A stretch of 29,538 nt of DNA from DATHRK01 sp035513295 (GCA_035513295.1 DATKCH010000019.1:1-29538), one strand, 5' to 3'. Counted from the first letter of the stretch, positions 5,896 through 14,219 are shown. The notes: generated from the letters alone by a model not told the origin. Program-made: numbers and translations.

Positions 5896-7929
5896 ATGAT
5901 TTCCGTTTCCGGACTCGCGAAGTCCTTCGGCGACCAGACGCTATTCCGCGACGCCTCGTTCCTGCTGAACCCGGGCGAGCGGTACGGGCTCGTGGGCGCG
6001 AACGGCTCGGGCAAGACCACGTTGCTCGGCATCCTGACGGGCGACATCGACCCCAGCGCGGGGTCCGTCCAGGTCCCGGCCCGCGCCAAGCTCGGCGTGC
6101 TGCGGCAGGACCAGTTCCTGTACGAGGACCAGGAGATCCTGGGGGTCGCGATGATGGGGAACCCGGAGCTCTGGAACGCGCTGGTGGAGAAGGAGGAGGT
6201 CCTCGCGGGCGCGCACGAGCACTTCGACGCCGACCGCTACGCGCGCCTCGAGGATACAATCGTCCGGCACGACGGCTACGCCGCCGAGGCGCGCGCGGCC
6301 GAGATCCTCGAGGGCCTGGGCCTGCCCGCCGAGGTCCACCGGCAGCCCCTCTCCACCCTGTCCGGCGGCTTCAAGCTCAGGGTGCTGCTCGCGCAGGTGC
6401 TGGCGGGATCGCCCGACGCGCTGCTTCTGGACGAGCCCACCAACCACCTGGACATCCTGTCGATCCGCTGGCTGGAGCGGTTCCTCGCGGACTACGCGGG
6501 ACCCGTGGTGGTGATCTCGCACGACCACCGCTTCCTGGACAACGTCGCCACGCACATCCTGGACGTCGACTACGAGACGATCACGCTCTACCACGGCGAC
6601 TACACCCGCTTCATGGAGGCCAAGGCCGCCGAGCGGGAGCGCCGCGAGAAGGAGATCGAGGGGCGCGAGAAGGAGATCGCGCACCATCGGAAGTTCGTGG
6701 ACCGCTTCCGCGCCAAGGCCAGCAAGGCGCGCCAGGCGCAGAGCAAGCTGCGGCTCATCGAGAAGAAGGCCGACGCGCTCGAGCCGCTCGCGCCGAGCTC
6801 ACGACGCTACCCCAACTTCCGATTCGAGCAGCGCCGTCCGAGCGGGCGAGAGGTGCTCACGCTGGAAGGCATCACCAAGGCGTTCGGCGACAACCAGGTG
6901 CTGCACGGGGTGGATCTCCTCGTCCGGCGCGGCGACCGGCTCGCTATCATGGGCCCCAACGGGATCGGCAAGTCGACGCTGCTGAAGATCGCGGTCGGCG
7001 AGCTGGAGCCGGACGCGGGCACGGTGGAGTGGGGCTACGAGACGCAGCCCGGCTACTTCGCGCAGGACCACCACGAGATGATCGGCGAGGAGAACGGGAC
7101 CGCCGAAGGGTGGATCATGAGCAACTCTCCCGCGCGCACGGTAGGGCAGGTCCGCGCCGAGCTGGGCCGCGTGCTGTTCTCCGGGGAGGAGGCCGAAAAG
7201 CCGCTCACCGCGCTGTCCGGCGGGGAGGCGGCGCGGCTGGTGTTCTGCCGGCTCTCCATCGACCGCCCCAACGTGATGGTCCTGGACGAGCCCACGAACC
7301 ACCTGGACCTGGAGGCGATCGAGGCGCTGGTCGAGGCGCTGCGGGAGTTCGACGGGACGCTGATCCTCGTCTCGCACGACCGCTGGTTCGTGTCGCAGCT
7401 CGCGACGCGCGTCGTGGAGATCAAGCCGGGCGAGATCGTGGACTACCTGGGCAGCTACGACGAGTACGTGCACTTCTCCGGCGACGACCACCTGGACGTG
7501 GACCGCGTGGTGCTGAAGGCGAGGAAGGACAAGGCGCGTGGGGACGGGGGTCCGGGCCGCAAGCGGACCGAAGAGGACGGTGCCCGGAAAGCGCAGGGCA
7601 GCGGGGGTCCTGGCGCGGGCGGGAAGGTCGCCAGGGGTAAGCGCCGCGGGGGGGATGGCGCGAACGGCGCCGTCGCCGCGAGGACCGCGCTCACCCCGAA
7701 GGAGCTCGCCGCCCTGAGCGAGCGGCGGGACCAGATCACGGCCCGCATCGAGGAGGCGGAGGCCCGGGTCGCCAGGATCGAACGCGCCTTCGCCGACCCC
7801 CTGACCTACGAGGGCGGCCGCACCGAGGAGCTGCGCGGGATGGAGGAGGAGCGGGCCGCGCTCAGGGCGAGCGCGGAGGGGCTGATGGAGGAGTGGGCGG
7901 AGATCGAGGAGGCGCTGGGGGAGGGGTAG
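5896..7929 (+). CDS. ABC-F family ATP-binding protein (Uup/YbiT-like)
   Basis: A 677-residue soluble protein with two ABC ATPase domains and no membrane segments, the hallmark of ABC-F translation factors that act at the ribosomal E site. Domain 1 has Walker A GANGSGKTT (34-42), signature LSGG (155-158) and DEPTNHLD (179-186). A charged interdomain linker (about 240-295) corresponds to the P-site tRNA interaction motif. Domain 2 has GPNGIGKST (353-361), LSGGE (441-445) and DEPTNHLD (464-471). A Gly/Lys-rich hinge (545-595) leads to a C-terminal coiled coil (about 602-677), as in Uup and many YbiT relatives. No clear Shine-Dalgarno precedes the ATG. TACATT lies at 5883-5888, so a leaderless transcript is conceivable. 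The exact subfamily is uncertain. Confidence 0.95.
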   Translation: MISVSGLAKSFGDQTLFRDASFLLNPGERYGLVGANGSGKTTLLGILTGDIDPSAGSVQVPARAKLGVLRQDQFLYEDQEILGVAMMGNPELWNALVEKEEVLAGAHEHFDADRYARLEDTIVRHDGYAAEARAAEILEGLGLPAEVHRQPLSTLSGGFKLRVLLAQVLAGSPDALLLDEPTNHLDILSIRWLERFLADYAGPVVVISHDHRFLDNVATHILDVDYETITLYHGDYTRFMEAKAAERERREKEIEGREKEIAHHRKFVDRFRAKASKARQAQSKLRLIEKKADALEPLAPSSRRYPNFRFEQRRPSGREVLTLEGITKAFGDNQVLHGVDLLVRRGDRLAIMGPNGIGKSTLLKIAVGELEPDAGTVEWGYETQPGYFAQDHHEMIGEENGTAEGWIMSNSPARTVGQVRAELGRVLFSGEEAEKPLTALSGGEAARLVFCRLSIDRPNVMVLDEPTNHLDLEAIEALVEALREFDGTLILVSHDRWFVSQLATRVVEIKPGEIVDYLGSYDEYVHFSGDDHLDVDRVVLKARKDKARGDGGPGRKRTEEDGARKAQGSGGPGAGGKVARGKRRGGDGANGAVAARTALTPKELAALSERRDQITARIEEAEARVARIERAFADPLTYEGGRTEELRGMEEERAALRASAEGLMEEWAEIEEALGEG

Positions 7930-7991
7930 CGCGGTCGAGACCACTGCGCGCCCGCATCCAACGCCTCCACCGGAAACGGGCCCACCGGGAC

Positions 7992-8012
7992 CGCGCGCCC
8001 GGCGGGCCCGCG
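7992..8012. terminator. Hairpin between convergent genes, possible bidirectional terminator
   Basis: CGCGCGCCC (7992-8000), loop GGC, GGGCCCGCG (8004-8012) forms eight G-C pairs with one C-C mismatch. It lies in the 89 bases between the ABC-F stop (plus) and the beta-helix stop (minus), where a two-way terminator is expected. There is no T-run on either side, so it is not a classical intrinsic terminator. Confidence 0.35.
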
Positions 8013-8018
8013 ACACCG

Positions 8019-9185
8019 CTACGGCATCGGGATCGGGATGACCTGGAACCCCCCGTCGATCACCGTCCCCGTCCCTTCGTCGATGATGGTCCCGCCCCCG
8101 CCGATCAGCTTCGTGTCCTGGGCGCCGGGACCGACCTCCGCGGTGGCCAGCGTGGCGTCGAAGTCGACGTGGTTGTTCTTCCGCAGGGTCGTGTCCGTCG
8201 GGTTGCCGCTCGTGCCCGTCGGTTTGTCGAGCGGGAAGTCGGAATGGATGACCGACATCGCGACGCGCGACCGCCCGCGAATGCGGTTCTCGATGATCTG
8301 ATTGCCTGACGCGGATCCCTGGACCTGCACGCCGGCGCACTGTGCGCCCGGCACCTGGTCGTTTGGAACCGATGCGACGATCTGGTTCTTCCTCACGATG
8401 GCCCCCGTCGTCGCGGCGACACGCACGACCGCGGCGTTCCGGAAGCCGCAGTCCAGGCGATTCTCCTCCACCACGTACGCGCCCGTTCCAAGAAGGCGCA
8501 GCGCGTTCACGAAGTTCCCGGGGGTGCCTTCACGGCCGAACGTTCCCGTCTTGATCGCGTTGTCCTCGATGCGGGCCGGCCCCGCGACGTTCCGGAAGTC
8601 CATCCCGTGCGAGGTCGAGCCGTCGATCCGGTTTCCCGCCACACGCAGGTCGTCGCAGCGTCCGATGACGAAGATGCCGCCGAAGGAATCCTCGCCGTTG
8701 ACGTCGTGGATGATCCGATTGTCGAGGATCTCCACCGACCCGAACGGTCCGCCCCTGATGTCCACCGCCAGCGCGGCGTTCTGAGGAGCCGGCCCGCCGG
8801 TGACCAGGGAGGGAACGAGGTCTTCGATCCGGCAGTCCGCGATGCGGAGGTCGCCCGCCCGCCCGACCCGTATCGCCGCCATATGCCCCCCCACGAAGCG
8901 GATGCCCTCGAGGGTGACGTCGGCGCCCGGCGCGTCGACACGAATGACGGCTTGCCTCCCACCCTGCGCGGCGGAGCCGCCGCCGAGGACTTTGGCGTCC
9001 TCTCCTCGAATGACGACCGCAGCCGACACCAGGATGACCCGGGATTCATCGGGGTCGGGTCCCGCGACGCTCACGTCCTCGAAGCTGAACGTGCCGTGCA
9101 GGACCACCGTGCCGCCTGCGTCCACCGCCTGCTGGACCGCTGGGACGTCGACGGCGGGATCGGCTTGACCGAATACGTCGCTCAT
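8019..9185 (-). CDS. Right-handed parallel beta-helix protein
   Basis: A 388-residue protein made of short strands with recurring Gly, Asn, Asp and Ile patterns (LRIADCRIEDL, VEILDNRIIHDV, LRVAGNRIDGS, ARIEDNAIKTG, IVRKNQIVAS, NQIIENRIRGRS), the hallmark of pectate-lyase-like parallel beta-helices (NosD/PbH1-type coils). The N-terminus (DVPAVQQAVDAGGTVVLHGTF) matches the capping segment common in such proteins. I chose ATG 9185 because GAGGTG precedes it; an upstream in-frame Met would lack a ribosome site. No signal peptide is seen. Catalytic residues are not identifiable, so it may be a polysaccharide-active enzyme or only a structural or binding protein. A 217-base gap separates it from the preceding gene, so it may have its own promoter. 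Confidence 0.85.
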   Translation of the reverse strand: MSDVFGQADPAVDVPAVQQAVDAGGTVVLHGTFSFEDVSVAGPDPDESRVILVSAAVVIRGEDAKVLGGGSAAQGGRQAVIRVDAPGADVTLEGIRFVGGHMAAIRVGRAGDLRIADCRIEDLVPSLVTGGPAPQNAALAVDIRGGPFGSVEILDNRIIHDVNGEDSFGGIFVIGRCDDLRVAGNRIDGSTSHGMDFRNVAGPARIEDNAIKTGTFGREGTPGNFVNALRLLGTGAYVVEENRLDCGFRNAAVVRVAATTGAIVRKNQIVASVPNDQVPGAQCAGVQVQGSASGNQIIENRIRGRSRVAMSVIHSDFPLDKPTGTSGNPTDTTLRKNNHVDFDATLATAEVGPGAQDTKLIGGGGTIIDEGTGTVIDGGFQVIPIPMP

Positions 9186-9206
9186 GGTGCACCTCGATCG
9201 GCGCTT

Positions 9207-9219
9207 GGGGGGACCCCCC
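9207..9219. repeat. G6-A-C6 inverted repeat upstream of beta-helix gene
   Basis: GGGGGG (9207-9212), A, CCCCCC (9214-9219): a perfect inverted repeat ending 22 bases upstream of the beta-helix ATG. In RNA it would form a short, very stable hairpin (at least four to five G-C pairs with a small loop) in the 5' leader. Homopolymer runs of this kind can also slip. The rest of the gap 9220-9401 shows nothing I can name. Confidence 0.5.
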
Positions 9220-9401
9220 GACAATGAAGAGGAAGGGCTCACCGGGGCAGGCTGGGAAACCCTCGGACGGGCGGCGCTCGCGGTCGACGAGACGCCGTGG
9301 TTTCCCGGTCGGCGCGTTCAGCGGGTGGGTGCTTCCTGGGCGTGGCGGAGAGCCGCGCCTGCATCACAATCTAGCGCGGCCGCGTCCGAAACGCCCGCCT
9401 C

Positions 9402-9500
9402 TCATCGGGGCTGGCTTGCGCCGTCGCCGGGCTGCGCTCGCTCGGTGATCAGGAAGTTGCCGACGATCGCGGCGTAGATCGACTTCTTGCCCTTGGCCAT
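9402..9500 (-). pseudogene. N-terminal stub of a cation diffusion facilitator-type transporter
   Basis: A 32-codon reading frame starting two bases after the epimerase stop, with GAGGAG about 11-16 bases upstream. Its first 18 residues, MAKGKKSIYAAIVGNFLI, look like the start of CDF-family cation transporters (typically MAxGxKKxIYAAlxgNfLIAvtKF). After residue 18 the match ends abruptly and the frame closes with TGA at 9402. I could not find the rest of a CDF protein in any frame of 9186-9401. It therefore looks like a decayed or recombined 5' end; a real small peptide is a less likely alternative. Confidence 0.45.
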
Positions 9501-9502
9501 CG

Positions 9503-10444
9503 CTACGCGCTCCTCGCGACGAGGTCCCGCGCGGCGGCCTCCCAGTCCGGGTAGCGGAACTCGAAGCCCGAGTCGAGCAGCCGCCCCGGCACGACGCGGC
9601 GGCTCTTCAGTACCAGCTCGGTCTCCGTGCGCATCAGGAACGTGCCGATCTCCAGCATCCACGTCGTCGCCGGGAGACCGAGTCGCACCCCCGCGGCCCG
9701 GCGCAGCGCGCGCATGAACTCCGAGTACGGCAGGGGGTTCGGGGAGGCGATGTTGACCGCGCCGTCGATGTCTTCTCGGCCGATGAGCCAGTGGATCGCG
9801 CGCACGAAGTCCGCGTCGTGGATCCACGACACGTACTGGCGTCCGCTTCCCGCTCTGCCGCCCAGGCGCAGGCGTACCAGGCGGAAGAGAGTATCGAAGA
9901 TGCCGCCGGCGTCGGGGCTCATGATCATCGCGGAGCGGAGCTTGACCTTGCGGGTGTCCGGCGTGTCCGCCGCGTCGACCTCCGCTTCCCAGGCGCGCGC
10001 CACGTCGATGCTGAAGCGCCAGGACGCCGGGGCGTCGGGCTCCTCGCCTCCGATGCGTCCCGTGGCCTCGTCGTTGGCGGCGTCGAAGCGGTGCGCGTAG
10101 ATGGTGGCCGTGCCGGACTGCAGCCACACGCGCGGCGGCGAGCTTGCCTTCGCGATGGCCTGGCCGACCAGCCGCGTGGAATCCACGCGCGAGTTCATGA
10201 TCGCGGCCCGGTTCTCCGGGGTGTAGCGGCAGTTCACGCTGCGGCCGGCGAGGTTGACGACCACGTCGGACCCGTCCAGCTCGCGGGTCCACGGCCCGAG
10301 CGTGCGAGCGTCCCACTGCACGACGGGCCAGGGAGCGGGCGCGGGCGACCGGCTGAGGACGACGGGCTTGTGTCCGTCGGCCAGGAGGGCGCGCGCCAGG
10401 AGGGTCCCGACCTGGCCGGACCCCCCTGGGAGGAGGACCTTCAC
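9503..10444 (-). CDS. TIGR01777 family NAD(P)-binding epimerase
   Basis: A 313-residue extended short-chain dehydrogenase of the YfcH/SulA-like TIGR01777 family. The nucleotide-binding loop is GGSGQVG (7-13), followed by VVLSRSP, then VVVNLAGRSVNCRYTPEN, which is highly typical. The C-terminal DUF1731 domain is complete (PNPLPYSEFMRALRRAAG; RRVVPGRLLDSGFEFRYPDW). The start is GTG, preceded by a G-rich ribosome site. In the usual Ser-Ala-x-x-x-Tyr region the protein reads SGTATIYAHRF. The physiological substrate of this family is not established. It lies 27 bases after the LamG-like lipoprotein gene. Confidence 0.92.
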   Translation of the reverse strand: MKVLLPGGSGQVGTLLARALLADGHKPVVLSRSPAPAPWPVVQWDARTLGPWTRELDGSDVVVNLAGRSVNCRYTPENRAAIMNSRVDSTRLVGQAIAKASSPPRVWLQSGTATIYAHRFDAANDEATGRIGGEEPDAPASWRFSIDVARAWEAEVDAADTPDTRKVKLRSAMIMSPDAGGIFDTLFRLVRLRLGGRAGSGRQYVSWIHDADFVRAIHWLIGREDIDGAVNIASPNPLPYSEFMRALRRAAGVRLGLPATTWMLEIGTFLMRTETELVLKSRRVVPGRLLDSGFEFRYPDWEAAARDLVARSA

Positions 10445-10471
10445 GCGTCCCCCCGCCGCGCCTCCCTGCGC

Positions 10472-11179
10472 CTACGCTCCGACCGTGAAGTCCTCGACGC
10501 GGACGTTCAGGTTGTGGTTGACGCGTACGCCCGCGACGCCGTCGACGTCCAGCTCCGCGGTGGCGAACGCCGCGACCTCGGTGCCGTTGACGGAGAAACG
10601 CGCCTGGTCGCCGCGCACCGCGATCGACAGGGCGTTCGTCACGTCTCCGTCCACCTCCGCGGCGACGACCGCGTCGGACTCCTGCCAGCCGTCCGTGACG
10701 TCCATCGTCTCGGAGCCGTCGCGCTTCTTGATAAGGTAGCGTCCGTCCGCGCGCACCACGAAGTAGGTGTAGCGCTGGGCCGGGCCGCCCAGGTCGGAGC
10801 CGCCGATGATCAGGCCGTACGCCTCGCGGTGGCCGGCCGGCGCGCCGACCTCCGTGAACGTGGCCGAGACCGTGTAGTCGTCGCCGGCGGGCACGTTCTG
10901 CGCATCGTACAGGATGCCGCCGGGGCCGGTGCGGACCATCATGCCGCCGTCCAGCTCCTCGACGTGGTAGTCCGCGGCGGCGGCGTCCTCGTTGTCCAGG
11001 CGCACCGCGTAGCCGGCCGGCAAACCCGTCGCCGGACCCGCGGGCGCGAGGTCGGGATCGTCATCCACCATGCCGGCATCGTCCATGTCATCCATGTCGT
11101 CCATGGCGGCGTCGTCGGCCGGAGCGCAGGCGCCCACCGCGAGCGCCAGCACGAGCGCTATGATCGAGCGCACGTTCAT
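10472..11179 (-). CDS. Lipoprotein with LamG/DUF1080-like domain
   Basis: A 235-residue predicted lipoprotein. The signal peptide ends at VGAC with the modified Cys at residue 18. It is followed by an acidic Met/Asp-rich spacer (DDMDDMDD), encoded by short 9-bp-type tandem repeats near 11078-11105. Residues 60-235 form an all-beta domain (YTVSATFTEVG, AYGLIIGGSDL, YTYFVVRADGRYLIKKR, ALSIAVRGDQARFSVNGTEV, GVAGVRVNHNLNVRVEDFTV), which resembles the concanavalin-like fold of LamG/DUF1080 proteins. A strong AGGAGG precedes ATG 11179, which decides the start over an upstream in-frame codon. Probably a sugar- or surface-binding protein; the ligand is unknown. Confidence 0.85.
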   Translation of the reverse strand: MNVRSIIALVLALAVGACAPADDAAMDDMDDMDDAGMVDDDPDLAPAGPATGLPAGYAVRLDNEDAAAADYHVEELDGGMMVRTGPGGILYDAQNVPAGDDYTVSATFTEVGAPAGHREAYGLIIGGSDLGGPAQRYTYFVVRADGRYLIKKRDGSETMDVTDGWQESDAVVAAEVDGDVTNALSIAVRGDQARFSVNGTEVAAFATAELDVDGVAGVRVNHNLNVRVEDFTVGA

Positions 11180-11211
11180 ACGTTTCCTCCTGATGAGGGA
11201 TGGGCCGCCGT

Positions 11212-11652
11212 TCACGACGGCAGCTCGTAGTCGAGCGTCAACGTGTGATCGCCGCGCTCGTTGACGCTGATTCGGACCTGGCCCTGCAAACCCTCCAGCT
11301 CACCGGTCGCCGAGCCGGGAACGACGTGGCCCCCGGTTTCCCGGGCGTCCTCGACGCTCACACCCCAGTGGTGCAGCACGAAGGTGCCTTCGCGGCCTTC
11401 CAGGGCGCCGTCCACCCGCTCCGAGGCGATGTACCCGGCGCCGGCGGCCAGGTCGGCGGCGTTCGCCTGGCACATCAGCAGATCCGCGACGCTCGTCCCG
11501 GTCAGGTCCCCGCGGAACTCCTTGCTGACGACCGCGGTGGAGTGCAGCGGTCCCGACGGCGCCCCCTCGCCGGATGGAGGGACCCCCGGGTCCCAGCCCA
11601 CCACGTCGAACGTTGCTCTCGCGCGCCTGGTCGTCGAAACGTCGTCGGTCAT
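11212..11652 (-). CDS. DUF3224 family protein
   Basis: A 146-residue cytosolic protein. The pattern ATFDVVGWDPG, then TAVVSKEFRGDLTGTSVADLLMC, GYIASERVDGALEGREGTFVLHH, and VVPGSATGELEGLQGQVRI is characteristic of DUF3224, a small beta-barrel family resembling allene-oxide-cyclase-type barrels. I used ATG 11652, which has GGAG just upstream; longer in-frame starts give a Pro/Arg-rich tail that does not belong to the family. It lies 32 bases before the LamG-like lipoprotein gene. Function is unknown; members are often encoded near stress or small-molecule genes. Confidence 0.9.
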   Translation of the reverse strand: MTDDVSTTRRARATFDVVGWDPGVPPSGEGAPSGPLHSTAVVSKEFRGDLTGTSVADLLMCQANAADLAAGAGYIASERVDGALEGREGTFVLHHWGVSVEDARETGGHVVPGSATGELEGLQGQVRISVNERGDHTLTLDYELPS

Positions 11653-11761
11653 CCGGTCTCCGGCATGCGGCGGGGTCCTTCGATTCGGGCTCATCGGAGC
11701 AACCTGTCGGGTCAGTGCCCGTGGGATCAAGCGGAGGCGCCGCCGCCGATCTGGAATCGGG

Positions 11762-12733
11762 CTATTTCGCTTCGTCCACCAGAACGCGGAGGAGGCTTCC
11801 CGGCCCCGCCGCGTCGGCGGCCAGGTCCCACGCGATCAAGCCCGCCAACCCTTCCTGAGCGGCGAGTCGTACCTTGCGACGCAGGGTCGCCTCTCCATTG
11901 AAGTAGTACGCCCCCGCGCTGTCCCCCTCCGCGGCGGCGGGATCGTCCGAGAGAATTTCCCGATAGAGCTTCGAATCGCCTTCCGGCGTGAGTCCGAAAA
12001 ATGGGACGCCAAGGTACAGCTTGGCAGCGGGCGCGCCCATGTCCAGGTAGAGGTCGATGGCGCTGCGGGCGTACCTGTAGGAGGAGTGGTGCGGCCCGTA
12101 GCCGCCCGAATAGGCCATGACGTGCACGCGGTCCACCAGGTCGAACACCTCCGGCCGGATGCCGTCGCCCCCCCACGCCCACGCGCCCGCGACCGAGATG
12201 CCGAGCTCGGCGCCGAGCGGGGCGAGCGCGGTGGCGACGGTTCGGATCAGGGCGACGAAATTGCCCGCGGAGGGGCCAGGGTCGGGATGCTCCCAGTCGA
12301 TGTCCACGCCGGCGAGGCCGTACTCCTCGACGACCGACGCGACCGACCGCGCGAACTCGCGGCGCGAGGCCGAGTCCGCCGCGAGCGTCTCGAACGCGGT
12401 GTCGTCGCCGTCGTTCCAGCCGCCGACCGAAAGATGGACGCCGAAGCCATCGGCGCGGCCCCGGGCGACCAGCGCGCGCAGCCGGTCTGGGTGGGGAATC
12501 GAGTCCAGCGCTCCCTCGGCGGTCGGCGTCGCGAAAGCATAGAACACGTCGTCCACCCCTTCGAGCGACACCGAGTCCGGGTGCGTCCGCCAGCTCGCGA
12601 ACCAGCCTCCGACCGACAGCGCGCGAACGCCGGGTCCGCCGAGAGCGGAGCAGGCCGGCAAAACGAGCGCCGCCGCCAGCACCGCCGCGACCCGCCGAGG
12701 CGCCAGGCGGGGGGAACGGCCCGATGGCTTCAA
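11762..12733 (-). CDS. Glycoside hydrolase family 18 lipoprotein (chitinase-like)
   Basis: A 323-residue GH18 protein. Its DxxDxDxE-type motif reads GVDIDWEHP with D144, D146 and catalytic E148 (numbering from the TTG start), and the strand-3 motif SVGGW is present at 102-106. The signal ends at LPAC (Cys28), so it is probably a lipoprotein. The C-terminal GLIAWDLAAD strand closes the barrel, as in chitinases and chitinase-like lectins. I chose TTG 12733 because TTG and the preceding gene's TGA overlap as TTGA; a GTG at 12760 is the alternative. GH18 enzymes use substrate-assisted cleavage of beta-1,4-GlcNAc polymers. All key acids are kept, so activity is likely. It is 31 bases upstream of the 3' non-coding gap before DUF3224. 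Confidence 0.9.
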   Translation of the reverse strand: MKPSGRSPRLAPRRVAAVLAAALVLPACSALGGPGVRALSVGGWFASWRTHPDSVSLEGVDDVFYAFATPTAEGALDSIPHPDRLRALVARGRADGFGVHLSVGGWNDGDDTAFETLAADSASRREFARSVASVVEEYGLAGVDIDWEHPDPGPSAGNFVALIRTVATALAPLGAELGISVAGAWAWGGDGIRPEVFDLVDRVHVMAYSGGYGPHHSSYRYARSAIDLYLDMGAPAAKLYLGVPFFGLTPEGDSKLYREILSDDPAAAEGDSAGAYYFNGEATLRRKVRLAAQEGLAGLIAWDLAADAAGPGSLLRVLVDEAK

Positions 12734-13656
12734 TCGGTGTCTGGGCGAGGGCCGCCGCACCCGCGGAACGTGCGGTCCCCGAGGGTCACGCTGACGGTGG
12801 TGGGAAACGGAAACCCGCTCATGTCATCGAGGCAACTTTCCGGCAGAATCTCGACGCGCAGGTCTACGGCCTCGGTGACGGCGTGGTACGTGATGCCGCC
12901 GGTCTCCGCGGCGATCTCCGGCTCGGGCGCCGGCGTAAACGCCTCGCTTTCACCGTAGTCGTACCGGAACCGGATGCGCTCGCCCTCCACGACCTCGAGC
13001 AGCCATCCGGGCTCGTTGCCCACCGCCCGGAAATCCACCGCTTCGGCCTGGTGGTCGCGGTCCAGCGCGAAGAACACGCCGTCCCAGACCGTCAGCGCGC
13101 GGTCCGCGTCGACGCGGATCATGGTTGCCCCCGGGGCGACCCAGTCGCTCCCATCGCAAGTCACCGTCATGACCTCCACCCGGCCGTCGGTGACGGGAAG
13201 GATGAGGTCCGCGGGCCACGAGTCGAAGCGGCTCACGAACGCCTCGGCGCTCAGCGACTCGGTCCGGTATGCGGGCTGCGCGCAACGGTTGCCGGGGACC
13301 AGCGCCTCCCAATCGACGAGCCGAAGCGAACGCCCGCGCCAGGCCTCGGCCTCCTCCTCGGCCAGCGCCGAGACGTCGGCGCGCCAGTGGCCGGCTACGG
13401 TCCACACCCCCGTGAGCCCGCTCCCCACCTCGTCCGCTCCGCCGCGGGAGCCCGGTTCGCGGGCGTCGAGCGTCGGCGGCTCGTCCACGCCGGCCCGTCC
13501 ATCGTCGGCGCCGTCGCCGCCCGCGCACGCGGCGACCAGGACGGTTACGAGGAGCGCGCCAGGGACAGGTCCGCGTACACGAAGCCTTCGCGCTCGACGA
13601 CGTCTTCCGCGCGGACCGTGATCGGCTCCGCCAGCATGGGTCCGTCGGTGACGCAT
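12730..13656 (-). CDS. Predicted lipoprotein of unknown family
   Basis: A lipoprotein of up to 308 residues that I do not recognise. Its signal has a short hydrophobic core (GALLVTVLVAAC, Cys44) and then a Gly/Asp-rich spacer. The mature part has about 240 residues with many Trp, Asp and Glu, recurring beta-type segments and Cys residues at C95, C182, C275 and C294 (approximate). The first in-frame ATG is 13656, which forces a 112-base overlap with the Dph6-like gene and a very basic n-region. No ATG, GTG or TTG lies nearer the hydrophobic core, so the start is uncertain. Its end overlaps the GH18 start (TTGA). The context suggests a cell-envelope role. Confidence 0.65.
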   Translation of the reverse strand: MRHRRTHAGGADHGPRGRRRRARRLRVRGPVPGALLVTVLVAACAGGDGADDGRAGVDEPPTLDAREPGSRGGADEVGSGLTGVWTVAGHWRADVSALAEEEAEAWRGRSLRLVDWEALVPGNRCAQPAYRTESLSAEAFVSRFDSWPADLILPVTDGRVEVMTVTCDGSDWVAPGATMIRVDADRALTVWDGVFFALDRDHQAEAVDFRAVGNEPGWLLEVVEGERIRFRYDYGESEAFTPAPEPEIAAETGGITYHAVTEAVDLRVEILPESCLDDMSGFPFPTTVSVTLGDRTFRGCGGPRPDTD

Positions 13657-14216
13657 GTGTGGAACTCTCCTCCCTCCCCGCAGGGATCGACGGCTTCCGG
13701 CAACCGATCCAGGAGTTCGTGGTCGAAGCGACGGCCCGCGAATTCCGCGCCGAGCCGCTTCGGGTCGAGGCAGGTGATCCACGCCTCCACGCCCTCGTCG
13801 ATCATGCTCCGAGCGAGGATCTCCGTGTCCAGCGCCCAGATGGGGAAGACCGGCTCCACGTCCGAGCCCGCGAGCAGGGCCTCGCGATACGCGCGCACGT
13901 CCTCCAGGAACAGGTCCCCGAACGCCATCGCCTCGACACCCGCCTCCCTCGCCGCATCCAGCATGGGCGCCACCGCGGACTCGTACTCGGCGTTCGTGCA
14001 CGGGTAGGGAAGGTCTATGGTACGCAGCGGCAGTCCCGCGGCCGCGGCCTGCGCCTCCAGCACCTCGATCCGCGTTCCGTGGATCGCGACGCGGCCGAAC
14101 GTCGGCGTCACCGTAGTGACGAGCGCGGTCACTTCGAACTCGCGCGCGGAACGCAGGACGTGCAGGCTCCAGGCGCTGTCCTTGCCGCTGCTCCACCAGA
14201 GCCAGGTGGGCCGCAC
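13545..14216 (-). CDS. Dph6-related ATP pyrophosphatase (MJ0570/TIGR00290-like)
   Basis: A 223-residue PP-loop ATP pyrophosphatase. The ATP-binding motif is SSGKDSAW (9-16), and GEGGEFHT near residue 182 is the signature of the diphthine-ammonia ligase (Dph6)/MJ0570 group. The ordering (PP-loop, FGDLFLEDVRAYRE, PIWALDTEILARSMIDEGVEAWITCLDP) is full length. Eukaryotic Dph6 amidates diphthine on EF2. Bacteria lack diphthamide, so the bacterial members must amidate or thiolate something else that is not known. The start is GTG, three bases after the upstream gene's stop, which suggests translational coupling. Confidence 0.92.
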   Translation of the reverse strand: MRPTWLWWSSGKDSAWSLHVLRSAREFEVTALVTTVTPTFGRVAIHGTRIEVLEAQAAAAGLPLRTIDLPYPCTNAEYESAVAPMLDAAREAGVEAMAFGDLFLEDVRAYREALLAGSDVEPVFPIWALDTEILARSMIDEGVEAWITCLDPKRLGAEFAGRRFDHELLDRLPEAVDPCGEGGEFHTCVTDGPMLAEPITVRAEDVVEREGFVYADLSLARSS

Positions 14217-14219
14217 CGG

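Noticed and set aside
9402..10316. Long minus-strand frame across the epimerase
   Set aside because: Only its last 32 codons, after the epimerase stop, look like protein; the remainder is shadow of the epimerase.
11077..11105. Short tandem repeats coding for MDD units
   Set aside because: A small low-complexity spacer after a lipoprotein signal is common; not treated as a separate repeat element.
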